This document shows, one piece after another, positions 1 through 9,889 of a stretch of 64,000 nt of DNA. The first letter of the stretch is position 1; each line of letters opens with the position of its first letter. The DNA is from Agarophyton chilense (Eukaryota > Rhodophyta > Florideophyceae > Gracilariales > Gracilariaceae): the NCBI GenBank assembly GCA_030374765.1, contig JARGXX010000077.1, positions 620,001 to 684,000 on the forward strand, given 5' to 3'. Both the position numbers and the translations under genes were made by a program. The notes under the pieces are model-generated. The model searched no databases, had not been told where the DNA came from, and worked only from the letters and a program-made list of their open reading frames with translations.

Positions 1-558
1 TCCAATGACAGAACACGTGGCGTCCTTAGTTGCCTTCTTGCGGTCGATTTGGACAAACCGTGCTGAAGATTGAACCGCAAGAGAAAGCGACTGGTCACGC
101 GGAGCGATGTACACGAACGAACCGGGCGTAAGCGAGGAAACGACCGATTCATTTTTAACAGTAAGTGAGCCTTTCAGTACATAAATGAAGCGCTCAAGAT
201 TGGAAGCAGCAGAAGGGAACGTAACTGGACGAGGTAGAGTGGCGGCTGCATCGGCGTTTACTAGATACATGCTGAAGTGAGCGCCCAAGGCCGGCGTGAC
301 GACCGCGGCGGCTGTGATAGAACCGTGCCAACCAGGCGGAGCGGCGCCGTAGACGCGGGAATCGGGAGCAATCAGGGCGTGCGAGTTGGGTACGAATACG
401 GAGCGCGTGTGGCCGGGGAGCAGTTGAGAAGTGGGGCTTGCAGCGGAGCCGTAATGGTGAGGGTGACATTGGGAGGGCGTTTCGGAGGCATTTGAAGGGC
501 TGTGGAGGAGGAGGAGGAGGAGGAGGGCGAAAATGAGAACGGTTGCAGGGAAGGTCAT
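1..558 (-). CDS. UGLYAH: (S)-ureidoglycine aminohydrolase, cupin family (3' end beyond window)
   Basis: The minus strand reads openly from an ATG at 558-556 to base 1, giving the first 186 residues; the rest lies outside the window. Residues 1-26 form a signal peptide whose core is a run of leucines coded by CTC repeats. The following segment reads HALIAPDSRVYGAAPPGWHG, then TPALGAHFSMYL and LERFIYVLKGSLTV, the bicupin pattern of ureidoglycine aminohydrolase. Plant members act in the endoplasmic reticulum and turn (S)-ureidoglycine into ureidoglycolate plus ammonia in purine-ring breakdown, so the leader here fits. The gene is divergent from the sulfite reductase at 1046. The family call is strong; the substrate is taken from the family. 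The metal-binding residues of the C-terminal cupin are not in the window. Confidence 0.85.
   Translation of the reverse strand, partial: MTFPATVLIFALLLLLLLHSPSNASETPSQCHPHHYGSAASPTSQLLPGHTRSVFVPNSHALIAPDSRVYGAAPPGWHGSITAAAVVTPALGAHFSMYLVNADAAATLPRPVTFPSAASNLERFIYVLKGSLTVKNESVVSSLTPGSFVYIAPRDQSLSLAVQSSARFVQIDRKKATKDATCSVIG
507..530. repeat. (GAG)n trinucleotide run inside the signal peptide codons
   Basis: A short GAG/CTC microsatellite codes the leucine core of the ureidoglycine aminohydrolase signal peptide. Its length may vary between strains. Confidence 0.7.
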
Positions 559-1045
559 CTCATTCGTCCTGAAGTGGTGCGAGAAGATTGATTTCAATTT
601 GTGTGTGTGGCGAAGCAGGCGGCGTTGCTAACTTCATCTCCTCGCAGGAGTGAGCAAACGGAGAGCTTCGTCAGGTGTCCTGCCCAACTTGGTCCTGACT
701 CAGGAGCATGCGCCGTGACAGCGTGTTCGGAGATTGCAACCACCCGGCAGTAGAAAAGGGCGCGTTGCAAATGGAATGCGACCTGCTGAAGGCGTGTTAC
801 ACGTTGCGCGATGCGATTGGGCGCGGCGGCAGATCGCGCACAGATTCGTTGTGGGCTTGCGCGTGTGTGCGATTCGCGCGTTGTATTTCTCTTGTAGCCG
901 TGGTGCTCAAATGGAGTTCTGTCAAAAGCCGTCCGCCGACCTGGAGACGAGCGCCTATCGCCTCGCGCACTGCTGGGCTAGACGATTTTCCTTGCGCCGT
1001 ACTTGTGTTGGTCGAGCCCGGTGCTGCCCTTCTTTTGTCATCGCG
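559..1045. other. Divergent intergenic region between UGLYAH and SIR
   Basis: About 490 bp separate the two divergent start codons. It should hold both promoters and the 5' leaders. I see no clear TATA box and no supported gene here; the reading frames through it are GC-rich chance frames. Confidence 0.5.
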
Positions 1046-3542
1046 ATGCAATCCAGTCCGGCCTTTCTTCCCTTCTCGCCTTCTACGGCGTTTCATGGCC
1101 AGCGGCTCAATGCTCCTGCCCCCCGCGCTCAGCGCCCTGCGCTGCATTCGCATGGCAGCGTCGTGAAGGTATGTGCCTTGGCTTGCAGCTTTCCTGCTCG
1201 ATTGCTGCGCCGTGCGTTAATTCGTACCGTATGCTTCTGCTCTTTTACAGTTATCTCGCGCCGCGTATGCTAACAATCTTGATGTGGTTTGTGTGCTTCA
1301 TTTTGAGTTTCGTCAACAGGCTGTCGCCGCAAAGCCCAAGACTGAAAGTGCTAGAAAGCTTTCCAGGGTTGAAGGTCTCAAAACTGCCTCCAAGCAGCTG
1401 CGCTACCCTTTACCAGAACAGCTTGCCAACGATGAGATTTTCATCAGCGAGACTGCCATCCAGATCATGAAGTTCCATGGATCCTACCAACAGGACGATC
1501 GAGAAGCCCGCGCCCCTGGCATGCAGAAGAAGTTCCAGTTCATGCTGCGCTTGAAGATGCCAGCCGGTGATTTCCCCGCGTCCATCTACCAGGTCTTGGA
1601 TGACATTGCCACGCAGTACGGAAACAACACTCTCCGAGCTACCACAAGATGTGCGTGGCAGATTCATGGTGTGCTCAAGGCCAACCTTAAGAATGTCTTC
1701 TCTTCTATCATGAATGCAGGCGGTTCTTGTGTTGGAGCTTGCGGTGATCTTTCTCGAAATGTAATGTGCACCCCTGCTCCCTTCGTCGACCCCCTTTATT
1801 CGCACGCCAGATTTGTTTCCCGTATGCTGGGCGAGTTGTTTGCCCCGCAGACGGGAGCCTTTTCTGAGATTTGGCTTGATGGCGAAAAGGCAGCTACCTT
1901 AGAGTTTTGGAAGAAGGATTTAGACATGGACAAGGTTCGCGAAATCATGCGCTATGATAATGGAAACGGCATGGTCTTTAACGGTCATGAGGAGCCGATT
2001 TACGGCGAAACCTACCTCCCACGGAAGTTCAAGATCGGTGTCACAGTCCCTGGTGATAACTCTATTGATATTTATACTCAAGACATTGGCGTGGTGTGTG
2101 TGCCAGATAACACGGGCAAAGTTATTGGCTACAACATTATCGTGGGCGGTGGCATGGGTCGCTCCCACAGGAAGGAGAGCACCTTCGCTCGCACTGGTGA
2201 CCATCTTGGCTACGTTGCGGCCGATAAACTGTGGGAAGCACTGAAGGCCATAGTAGCAACTCAAAGAGACCATGGAAATCGCAGTGTGCGGCTTAATGCG
2301 AGAATGAAGTACTTAGTGGACCGGCTAGGGATTGATGCCTTCCGATCGCTCGTGGAATCGTACTTTGGAGAGTCGTTTGAGCCGTTTAGAGAGCTTAAGC
2401 CATGGAAGTACGAGGACTGGCTTGGGTGGCACGAACAGGGCGATGGTAACCTGTTTTTAGGGCTTTTCATTGAGAATGGTCGCATCAAGGACGCTGGTGA
2501 TTTCAGGCTGCGAACCGCTCTTCGGCGAATTATTGATGCTTATGAATTCGATCTTGTAGTTACTCCGAATCAGAATATCATTCTCAAGAACATTACCCCC
2601 GACCAAAAGGATGGAATCGAAGCAATTTTGAAAGAACATTCGGTCAAGCTTGCTGAAGAGTATGATGACAATCATCGCATCTCAATGGCATGCCCTGCGT
2701 TGCCTTTGTGCGGTTTGGCCGTCGCTGAGGCCGAACGATTCATGCCTTCTGTAGTTGCCAGGATGAACACCTTGTTCCAGAAGCACGGTATAACGTCCCC
2801 TATCACGATGAGGATGACTGGATGTCCGAATGGCTGCGCTCGCCCCTACATGGCGGAGCTTGGTTTTGTTGGGAGTGGACCAAAGACTTACCAAATGTGG
2901 CTTGGGGGCTCTGCCAACCAGACGCGACTCGCATTCACGTACTTGGAAAAGGTCAAGGAGCATGATTTTGAGAAGACTTTGTCTCCACTTTTGACGATGT
3001 ACACTTCGAAAAGAAAAATGGAGGAGACCTTCGGAGATTTCTGCGATCGAATGGGAAAATCGGAGCTTTTGGCATACTCTGAGAGCCTCAATAACATGAC
3101 TAGTGTTATTGAGACCTCTGCTGGTGAAACCCCTGTTAAAGAAACCTCTGCTAGCAAGGCGAATCTAAATACAAAGCTTGCAGAACCGTCTACGTCGCCT
3201 TATGAGGTGAAGCTCGAATCAAAAGACAGAAGAGTAACTGTGTTAAGAGGCGTCACGAAGATAACCGTTCTCGGGTCGAATGGGGAAGAACAGCAACCTG
3301 CGGCCGTTCAAGATGATCCTTTGCCGTCAAAGGAGTCTTCGAAAGCTAGCTCTACGGTGGAGCAAAAGAAGGTCGCACAGAAGAAGAAGCCACGCCCACG
3401 CCTCACTGTTAGCGATGAGATCATGGAACGTCTGAAAAATATTGCAGCGCTTCGAGACATGTCAGCATCAAATGTTGCCGACGAAATTATTTCAACCTAC
3501 TTAGCTGGAGTTGAGGATGAAGACGTAGCTATGGAGGAATGA
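1046..3542 (+). CDS. SIR: Ferredoxin-sulfite reductase, plastid, with an extra C-terminal ribbon-helix-helix-like tail
   Basis: Two exons, 1046-1168 and 1320-3542, joined in phase 0 across a 151-base GTATGT...CAG intron with a TGCTAAC branch candidate near 1266. The predicted product has 781 residues. The first ~60 look like a plastid transit peptide (MQSSPAFLPFSPSTAFHGQR). The body matches plant and cyanobacterial ferredoxin-dependent sulfite reductase, which reduces sulfite to sulfide with six electrons. The ligands of the coupled siroheme and 4Fe-4S centre are visible as C499/C505 (CPALPLC) and C543/C547 (CPNGC). After about residue 625 the protein continues with a low-complexity linker, a Lys-rich stretch (KKVAQKKKPRPRL) and a segment at ~733-770 reading LTVSDEIMERLKNIAALRDM and on to IISTYL. 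That segment has the spacing of a ribbon-helix-helix DNA-binding fold. The usual enzyme ends near 640-690 residues, so this tail is extra. Confidence 0.95.
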
Positions 3543-3914
3543 GCGATCGTTCCAGTCTTAAGTATTATTGTCTATATCATTCTCTTGAGAGAAGAGAAGT
3601 ACGTCGATCGAGTAGTCCGATGGTTTAGCGAGCTTGACCTTTTCAGGTGACTATTCGGTGAGAAATCATACAGGGCCTCGATGAAATATGGTGAGTAAGG
3701 GCACAAAGGAGGGTTAGATGTGAAAAGCATCGACTAAGCATCGGTGTCAAGATTAGTTGGTAAATTATATAATTGTGACGTTTTGTGTGGATTCGGCATT
3801 AGCATATAAGAAGAATGTTCACTGGATGAGCAAGAAGTGCTATGCCAGACACTCGCTTTAATGTCAGCCTTTGCTCTTGATTTCAGGATAGCATTCTGAT
3901 GTGTGAGTACACAA
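3543..3914. other. Convergent 3' region between SIR and the O-acetyltransferase
   Basis: Some 370 bp between two converging genes. It must hold both 3' untranslated regions. No gene or clear repeat seen. Confidence 0.5.
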
Positions 3915-4734
3915 TTATTCCAACTCTTTTACAACCCTGGCAGGATTTCCAACTGCCATGGAAAACGGAGGAATGTCTTTGGTGACAACCGAGCCTGCCC
4001 CAATTATGCTTCCTTCCCCTATTGTTACTCCGGGAAGGATGATAGCCTTGCCGCCAAGCCACACATTACTTCCAATCGTAACTGGTTGTGCCATTTCTAG
4101 GTTTCGATAATGTCGTGTCTTTACGTCATGCGGATGCATAGCAGTGTAGATGTGGACGCCCGGCCCAACGAGAACGTTGTTTCCGATGATAACTTTCGCG
4201 CTGCCACTCCGATTTACGGGAAGAAGAGTTAGTACTTGACGGCAATTAGTTACGTTCTGAAAGTACCTGAACTTGGGACTTGCCCACCCTCGCTTTCGTT
4301 AAGAAGTCACGTTCGTTTTATCAGTTTGAGCACGCTACATGCGAGGGTAGTGGCCGAATGGAAAGCCAGTTAACATACCAGTCTAAAATAACGACGTCGA
4401 AGTTGCTGTAAAAGTTACTTCCAATCTCAGTATTAATTCCGTAGTCAACCCGGATGGGAGGCTCAACAATAGCGCCTTTCTCACAGGCCCCGAATATTTT
4501 GCGAAGGTGTTCTCTTTTCTTCTCTGGGTTTTCAGAATATCCAACATCGAGGTTGTACTCTCTGCATAATCGTCGCGCTTCCGCTCGAAGGGAGTCCAAT
4601 CCACTGCAAGCGGCTTCATACAGTGATCCTGAAATCATTTTCTGGAACTCGGAATCATCTCTGTCCTGCATTTTGGGGCAAATTGAGGATTCTTTCTCAA
4701 ACGAGCGACCTTTCTTTGGATGCGAAGAATACAT
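3915..4734 (-). CDS. Maltose/galactoside-type O-acetyltransferase (hexapeptide-repeat family)
   Basis: Two exons on the minus strand, 4734-4379 and 4200-3915, joined inside a Cys codon. The 178-base intron has a GTATGT donor, a CAG acceptor and a perfect TACTAAC branch site at 4234-4228. The predicted product has 213 residues. The N-terminus ([20 protein letters not shown]) is the maltose acetyltransferase helical region. It is followed by [20 protein letters not shown] and then left-handed beta-helix hexapeptides, including [20 protein letters not shown] and [14 protein letters not shown]. The His of TAMHPHD is the likely catalytic base. Members move acetyl from acetyl-CoA to sugars or galactosides. 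Such enzymes are typical of bacteria, so a bacterial origin followed by intron gain is possible. A second in-frame ATG at 4671 lies nearer the usual family start. The sugar acceptor cannot be read from sequence. Confidence 0.88.
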
Positions 4735-6327
4735 GTTCTCAGAAACAAAGGCCTTTCATGTCAGATAAGAGCGACGAGATCGTTCATCAGTTACTTTGTA
4801 TGGTATGAATCAGGCGAGGGTGCCTTCGTGGCATTTTCACATATGCCACAAGTTGAACATCAATTGGTGTTCCACAACAGTCGTTTGCAACAACTCTAAA
4901 ATTATACACGAGTCATGTCATGTATCATAGATATTTCCAGCTCATAAACTATAACGGTAACTTCCCAATCAATCCTTCTAAGGATTTTCTTTTTTAAGGT
5001 ATCCCAACACATCTCATACTACTCAGATATTGCTTTAAAAACACATACGAAACCTTTTGTTTATTTTCCTCACACAACTTCAACGATTTCATCATCTTGA
5101 TTAAAAGAACTCTTTCCTATTTCTTATTTGAAGCATTTATTTGCTCTCTGTCTGAAAAAGGTCCATTGTAGTCATTCTACAATGAGTTGCATTGATTCTC
5201 GGTTGCCGCTATCCAATTTAGCAAACTTGAGATGATACAGAAATGTGACTGGTTGTTTCTCGCTGAACCTTTACTGCAGTTAATTAATCTACGTAGAGAA
5301 TTCGTGATCACTACAAAGTATTTGCAGCGCTTGAGGAACCGGTTCAACCCCACAAAGTCTGCTGTTTGTAAGTATGGACACAATATCTTCACACAGATTT
5401 GGAGCAGTATATGTTGCAGTTGTGTTTGTGGCATGTAAAGTTTTGGATAAGTTCCACGTCGAGAGATCACTAGATATAATAAAATCTGATCCGACTTGTT
5501 CTCGGTCTACAATCTTATCACAATATCTAAAAATGCTTGAACTCTTTTATTGATATTAGAATAACGGAATGGAGTTGCTCTAGAATGGATACAAACCCAA
5601 GACTGTCGAACAATCTAATGCTATGGGATGATTGATGTAACAGAAGCAAGGTTTTTTTTTTCATGTTTTGCAATGCATTTCTTAAATTTATAGATCTTTA
5701 GAACAAAAGTTTTGTTTCTTCTTTACTTCTAACATCTTCGGACAACCGTCTCTGGGCTACAAAGAAGTGTTAAGCAAAGCAGAAACCAGAAAGTATTTTT
5801 CTGAAGATGTGTAAAATCATATCCTCCTAAATATTCCTACCAAACTGCGCAAACAAGCAATTATTGTACAAACATGCTCTTGCATGTTGTTTAGTTTACC
5901 TGTACTCTTTTAGAATACCTTTGAAGATCATCACGTAATCTGAGATTTATTTTCTGCTCTTCTACAACCTCCACTCTGTTTGGAGACATTTGTGCTAGCT
6001 CATCGTGGTCTTCTTCGTTTTATTTTTAGTTAAAGAAACAATTTGGTAAATTAAAAACTTCTGTTGAATTCACGAATTTATCGCAATTCCCCCATGGAAG
6101 TAGTGGGTTTATTAGTATTTCGGGAAATGTACGAAGGTTCGAACCAATGATTCGCACGGGTTTCTGCTCCAAGCAGAATACGCTGCTTGAAGCAGAAACC
6201 CGGGCGAATCCCTGCGAAAGAGGTCGTCATCGTTCATGAAGGCATTGCAGCCTGGGCATTTGGTGAACTTGTAAAACATTTTTTGATGCATAGCTAGAAA
6301 CAGTGAGTGCTCCGTCAAAAAGGCAAA
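4735..6327. other. AT-rich intergenic stretch
   Basis: About 1.6 kb, markedly richer in A and T than the flanking genes, with short T runs. No supported protein gene. The one structured item is the long hairpin at 6149-6210, listed separately. Confidence 0.5.
6149..6210. repeat. 28-bp inverted repeat with 6-base loop
   Basis: Arms 6149-6176 and 6183-6210 are complementary at 26 of 28 positions around the loop AATACG. The outer ends read GATTCGCACG and CGGGCGAATC. This is far stronger than chance pairing in AT-rich DNA. It could be a small foldback element, a cruciform site, or a hairpin RNA in the leader of the gene at 6328. Confidence 0.7.
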
Positions 6328-7497
6328 ATGTTTTGCTTCATCTCAACAGCCCCTTGTGGAAGGGTTGCCCCGAGTCATGTGTGCGGCTGGAATCAGAGAG
6401 AACAACACACTATTCTGGCGACAAAAACAAACGAGCCGGCCCCGCTATGCAGAATAACTTGTGCATTCCAGACATCGATTTCTAGGCGCGGCCTGATGCG
6501 TTGGGCAGTAGCGGTGCTTGGAGGTAGCATGTACTCCATTGACCAAGCTCCACGAGCCGAAGCCGTATATAATCCATTTGGACCCCCTCCAGACCTTGTA
6601 ATGCGATTGAAACAGAGGACACCGGAAGAGATGGCAGAACGACTGTTTCAAGAAGACTTGCACTACCCAGAATTTTTTGCTGGGAAATGGAAAAGCATTT
6701 CGACGCTTTTGTCTGTCGCATGTCCCGCCGGATATAAATTGTTCGGCCGAACTGGTGCGTTCGAAGAAGCGAAAAAGGTATGTGGTTGTTTAGAATTAGA
6801 TGAAATGTAATGTCCAAAAACCGGGCGCAGAGATGAATCGCTTTGAAACGCGGCGAGGGGCTGACCCTTTACTGCGGACATGTTTTACGGGGCATGCGTA
6901 CAGGGAATTGGAGAAAAACTGCAGTATGAGAGTCGATTTGTACGATCTAGTGGGTATGTAATTGCGGACAGGGCATTCAATGTCACGGCGATAGCACGTG
7001 CGACGCTGGGACCGAAATCTGTATTGCAATGTAATACGTTGGGAAATAATGTCAATCGACTTGCGATCACATTAAGACCGGATGAAAGCGAGGGGTCGGT
7101 TTACGACGTGGAATTAAAAACGATCGCCAGACATCAGCAGCGGGATAAAATCCCGATAAACATTGACGCTGCCTTCAGGATTCGTGAGCAATCTGGTTGG
7201 GAAAAAGTTGAGGCAAGAGACGATCATGAGTTTCGAGAGGGAGAGAAAGAGGGACTGTATACGACTGAAGTTGTTCGCCAAGATGTGCGGCTTAGTACGG
7301 ATGATTTGCGTATTCAACCGCTTATAAAGCATGTCGAAACGTCTGCTATATACGGTTGGGATCGCGATAGAGACGATTGTTTTTGGGCTTGGCAGAAGAC
7401 AAGCACTTACCTCACGAAGTCAAATTTGACGTATGTCGATGCACGAGGCAGGCCGGTGGATGTGCGGTGGTACAAGTTGTTCTATACTCGCGCCTGA
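6328..7497 (+). CDS. DUF6816-type thylakoid lumen protein (Tat-type bipartite presequence)
   Basis: Two exons, 6328-6777 and 6904-7497, joined in phase 0 across a 126-base intron (GTATGT...TACAG), giving 347 residues. The start is the first ATG in frame. The N-terminus has a plastid transit-like part, then SRRGLMRWAVAVLGGSM, a twin-arginine motif with a hydrophobic core, and PRAEA before the mature start near VYNPF. That is the pattern for thylakoid-lumen import by the Tat route. The mature part has LHYPEFFAGKWKSISTLLSV, a splice-spanning segment ending in KLQYESRFV, and VIADRAFNVTAIARATLG. These match the DUF6816 family of cyanobacteria and algae, whose function is unknown. The family assignment is from memory and fairly firm. 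Confidence 0.82.
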
Positions 7498-7609
7498 TGG
7501 TTCAGCGAAAGCCGTGCAAAACATGCAGTTGTCTTCACGAGCAATATAAAACAGTGGTATAAATAAAAATAAAAAACCCTGTCGTGCAAGGTGAGTCAGC
7601 GAGGCTTCG

Positions 7610-7705
7610 CCCCCAGTAGCTCAATCGGTTTCCTAATTTTAATGCAACGAAAAGAGCATTGGTCTTATGAGCCAAAGGTTGCGAGTTCAAGCCTCGCCTG
7701 GGGGA
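7610..7705 (+). tRNA. trnI-UAU: tRNA-Ile (anticodon UAU) with an intron in the D-loop
   Basis: The acceptor stem CCCCCAG (7610-7616) pairs perfectly with CTGGGGG (7698-7704), followed by discriminator A at 7705. The D-stem is GCTC (7619-7622) with GAGC (7654-7657). The anticodon arm is TTGGT/GCCAA with loop CTTATGA, so the anticodon is TAT at 7666-7668, which reads AUA. The T-arm is GCGAG-TTCAAGC-CTCGC (7681-7697). The D-loop spans 31 bases where about 9 are expected. Removing 22 bases restores a normal loop (AATCGGTTA) and a 74-base tRNA. No intron sits at the usual 37/38 site. The T-arm holds a normal B box, while the intron lies just after the A box. Introns in the D-arm are known from the red alga Cyanidioschyzon. 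Confidence 0.88.
7631..7652 (+). other. 22-base tRNA intron in the D-loop (approximate ends)
   Basis: Bases between CGGTT and AGAGC that are not needed for the tRNA fold. The exact ends can slide by a base or two because of flanking T and A repeats. The insert is AT-rich and very short. Confidence 0.75.
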
Positions 7706-7835
7706 TGGAGAATTTTTTCATCCGAGATGAACCATAATTCTGGAGGTGTATCCTTTCCACTCATGCAGCCTTTCGTAGCCGACCTTTGCTCGTTTCTTTA
7801 GTTCTACACAACTCAGCATAAGTATAGCTTCATGG

Positions 7836-8687
7836 TCATCTTCGCACAGGACGCGGGGTCAGGACATTGGCAAGAGCTTCAAAACGCCTCGGTATGGCGT
7901 GGTGGGTCCTCATCCATTTTCGTTCCTTTGCTCTCAGCAAAATTCTTCGCAACGGATCTACATTCGCCAGTTGCTCCTCCTTAATTTCTTCGGGGACGCC
8001 TCGAAAATATCCCCAGACCACCTCACTTCCAATTTTGTGAGCAAGAAAATCTCTCAAGCATCGTCGCACCAAAGCGCGAGCTTCCCACTTCATCAAGCAT
8101 TCCCTGATTACTGGTACCAAAATGTTCAACTCCCATTCGAAAATCTGTTCCAAATTGACTGCCAATCCGTGAGCAAGTCCATGCATCCTATCCACGGAGC
8201 GTTTCATTCCATGTTTTTCCACGGGGAAATTGCAATTTCCGACCCGTCTTCCAGACATGGTAAACAAAAGACATTCGGCATGAATCTCCAGTAAATGTTT
8301 GACAACCTTCTTATGACAATCGCGTTGACGCTCTATTGCCCCATTGAGGCCCGATCTTATCTCGAGCAACGCTGGGTACACGATTGTTGCTTCCATTTCG
8401 AAGTACATCGCAACCATGTACGAAAAATCCACGAACCACTTTTCAAAGGCCACCAATTCACGCTCGTCGAAACCGTCTTTTTGGAAGGCGGCGCATTGTA
8501 TCATATTCGTCAAATCCTCTATTTCGTGACGCATGCCATTATGGAAAAACACGAATACATCTGATGCCCAAGACGAATTACTGAATACGGTACCGAGGCG
8601 AGTAATTTTGGATTCCAATGCAACAGAGCCTTTGTTCTGGAACCAGATGGATCGATCAGTAGTGGTCATTTGCCTTTGACGTGGCAT
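7836..8687 (-). CDS. Hemerythrin-like (HHE) protein, putative
   Basis: A 283-residue product starting at the ATG at 8687; the open frame goes slightly further up but has no ATG. Residues near 45-150 hold FHNGMRHEIEDL, then a helix with YFEMEATIVYPALLEI and HKKVVKHLLEIHAE. Later comes FEWELNILVPVIRECL. This arrangement of His and Glu on four predicted helices resembles hemerythrin/HHE cation-binding domains, where such residues hold a di-iron centre. The match is by pattern only and the ligand set is not complete beyond doubt. Family members act in oxygen or iron sensing. The C-terminus is basic. The neighbours (a tRNA gene and a helicase) give no clue. Confidence 0.5.
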   Translation of the reverse strand: MPRQRQMTTTDRSIWFQNKGSVALESKITRLGTVFSNSSWASDVFVFFHNGMRHEIEDLTNMIQCAAFQKDGFDERELVAFEKWFVDFSYMVAMYFEMEATIVYPALLEIRSGLNGAIERQRDCHKKVVKHLLEIHAECLLFTMSGRRVGNCNFPVEKHGMKRSVDRMHGLAHGLAVNLEQIFEWELNILVPVIRECLMKWEARALVRRCLRDFLAHKIGSEVVWGYFRGVPEEIKEEQLANVDPLRRILLRAKERKWMRTHHAIPRRFEALANVLTPRPVRR

Positions 8688-9888
8688 CTTGTGTCGATAG
8701 AATGTGTTACTGGATTTCAAAGCAGAATAAGGATTTTCCCAGCTGTGAAACGGTGGCTTGCAGAGACGACCTGTGCCACCACCCTCTGCTGTAAAAGGAC
8801 TTTATACAAGTTCCTCTTCTTGAGCAGGGTGAGCGTAACTGGTCGACTGCATCGCTGGCGTACAGCCCAAAGAGGGATCACGGGGATGCGCGTGTTGATA
8901 CCGATACCTTTTTTTGTCTGGCCCCTGAAAAGGCTCTTTTGATTAATGTCGTCGTTTCATTCACGCTCACTTGATCGGGATGACGAAAACCAAAGATTTT
9001 CACAAACTGCGCTGAGCGATGCGTTTAGGGTTCTCGAGGAAAGATACACATGTGTTGGCTTAATGACGTTGACTACCGACTTTACTTTGAACCATAATGT
9101 TTTAAGGCAGCACAGAACAGGACATGGGTAATGAGGGTTTGAGAGTTACCGATTCCACTTGGAGCAATAACAAAATGATATTGGCTTGCGCCTCGTTCTG
9201 ATGAAAACTGTTGCAGATGACGAAATGGCTGATCCCCGCAATTTCTTGGGTTGCTCTCTCCTCTTGTATTACAACCTTACACGAGTTTATTCCAATCATC
9301 GGCCGACAGGCGTACTGTAAGGAGGAACTTTACAGAAGCCTGCAACGGTATCGTGTCGCACGTCCCTTCACTCGCGCAGCAGCCCCGGGTGCGCTCACAA
9401 TGCTTTCTGTGCAGAGCAACTCAGCAACGCTTCGGATTTGCCGCCCTGGCTCTGCATAAGCCTGAGTCGTTAACTTTGACCTGCCATCTACATAGTTGAG
9501 AAGCTCTTCTTTCCCTTGCACACAGGGCTCGTCTTCCTCGAAGACGTCTACTAGAGTTCCGCGGACACCAACGTGCAGTAACGACTAGTAGCATCAACTG
9601 CTCCGAACCAAGGTTCTCGCCTTACACTAAGCTTCATCCTTTTCATTCTAGAAGCTTTAACGCAACGCGAACTCACAAGCACACGCCTACAATCTACCCA
9701 CCATACGGCTCTGCCACTACGCTCCACCGCATTCGTATCACAACACACCAGAATCGGTTGTTGTCCAGCACCCGATCCAAACAGAATACACTTCAATGCT
9801 CCATCGTGTGCTTAGAAGTTTAGTCTGCGTATCCCTCGAATAGCCACGCGGGACTTCCGCTTTTTTACGTCGCGATATTAATGGAGTA
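8688..9888. other. Intergenic region upstream of the helicase
   Basis: About 1.2 kb between divergent starts. No frame here looks coding. The last bases hold the three-codon upstream frame at 9881-9889. Confidence 0.5.
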
Positions 9889-9889
9889 A
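9881..9889 (+). promoter_or_regulatory. Minimal upstream frame (ATG GAG TAA) overlapping the helicase start codon
   Basis: An ATG, one Glu codon and TAA at 9881-9889 end on the A of the helicase ATG (TAATG). A ribosome ending there could restart at once on the main frame, or scanning could be held back. It matters only if transcription begins upstream of 9881, which the sequence alone cannot show. Confidence 0.45.

Noticed and set aside
194-495. Short frames on both strands over the first 500 bases, including a 91-residue minus-strand frame
   Set aside because: They overlap, in other frames, the real ureidoglycine aminohydrolase reading frame, which has a signal peptide and family motifs.
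708-1166. Plus-strand frames upstream of sulfite reductase as a separate gene
   Set aside because: No domain and GC-rich chance composition; only the part from 1046 is used, as the transit-peptide exon.
6112-6318. Minus-strand 68-residue frame over the hairpin
   Set aside because: It is created by the inverted repeat; no domain and no clear start.
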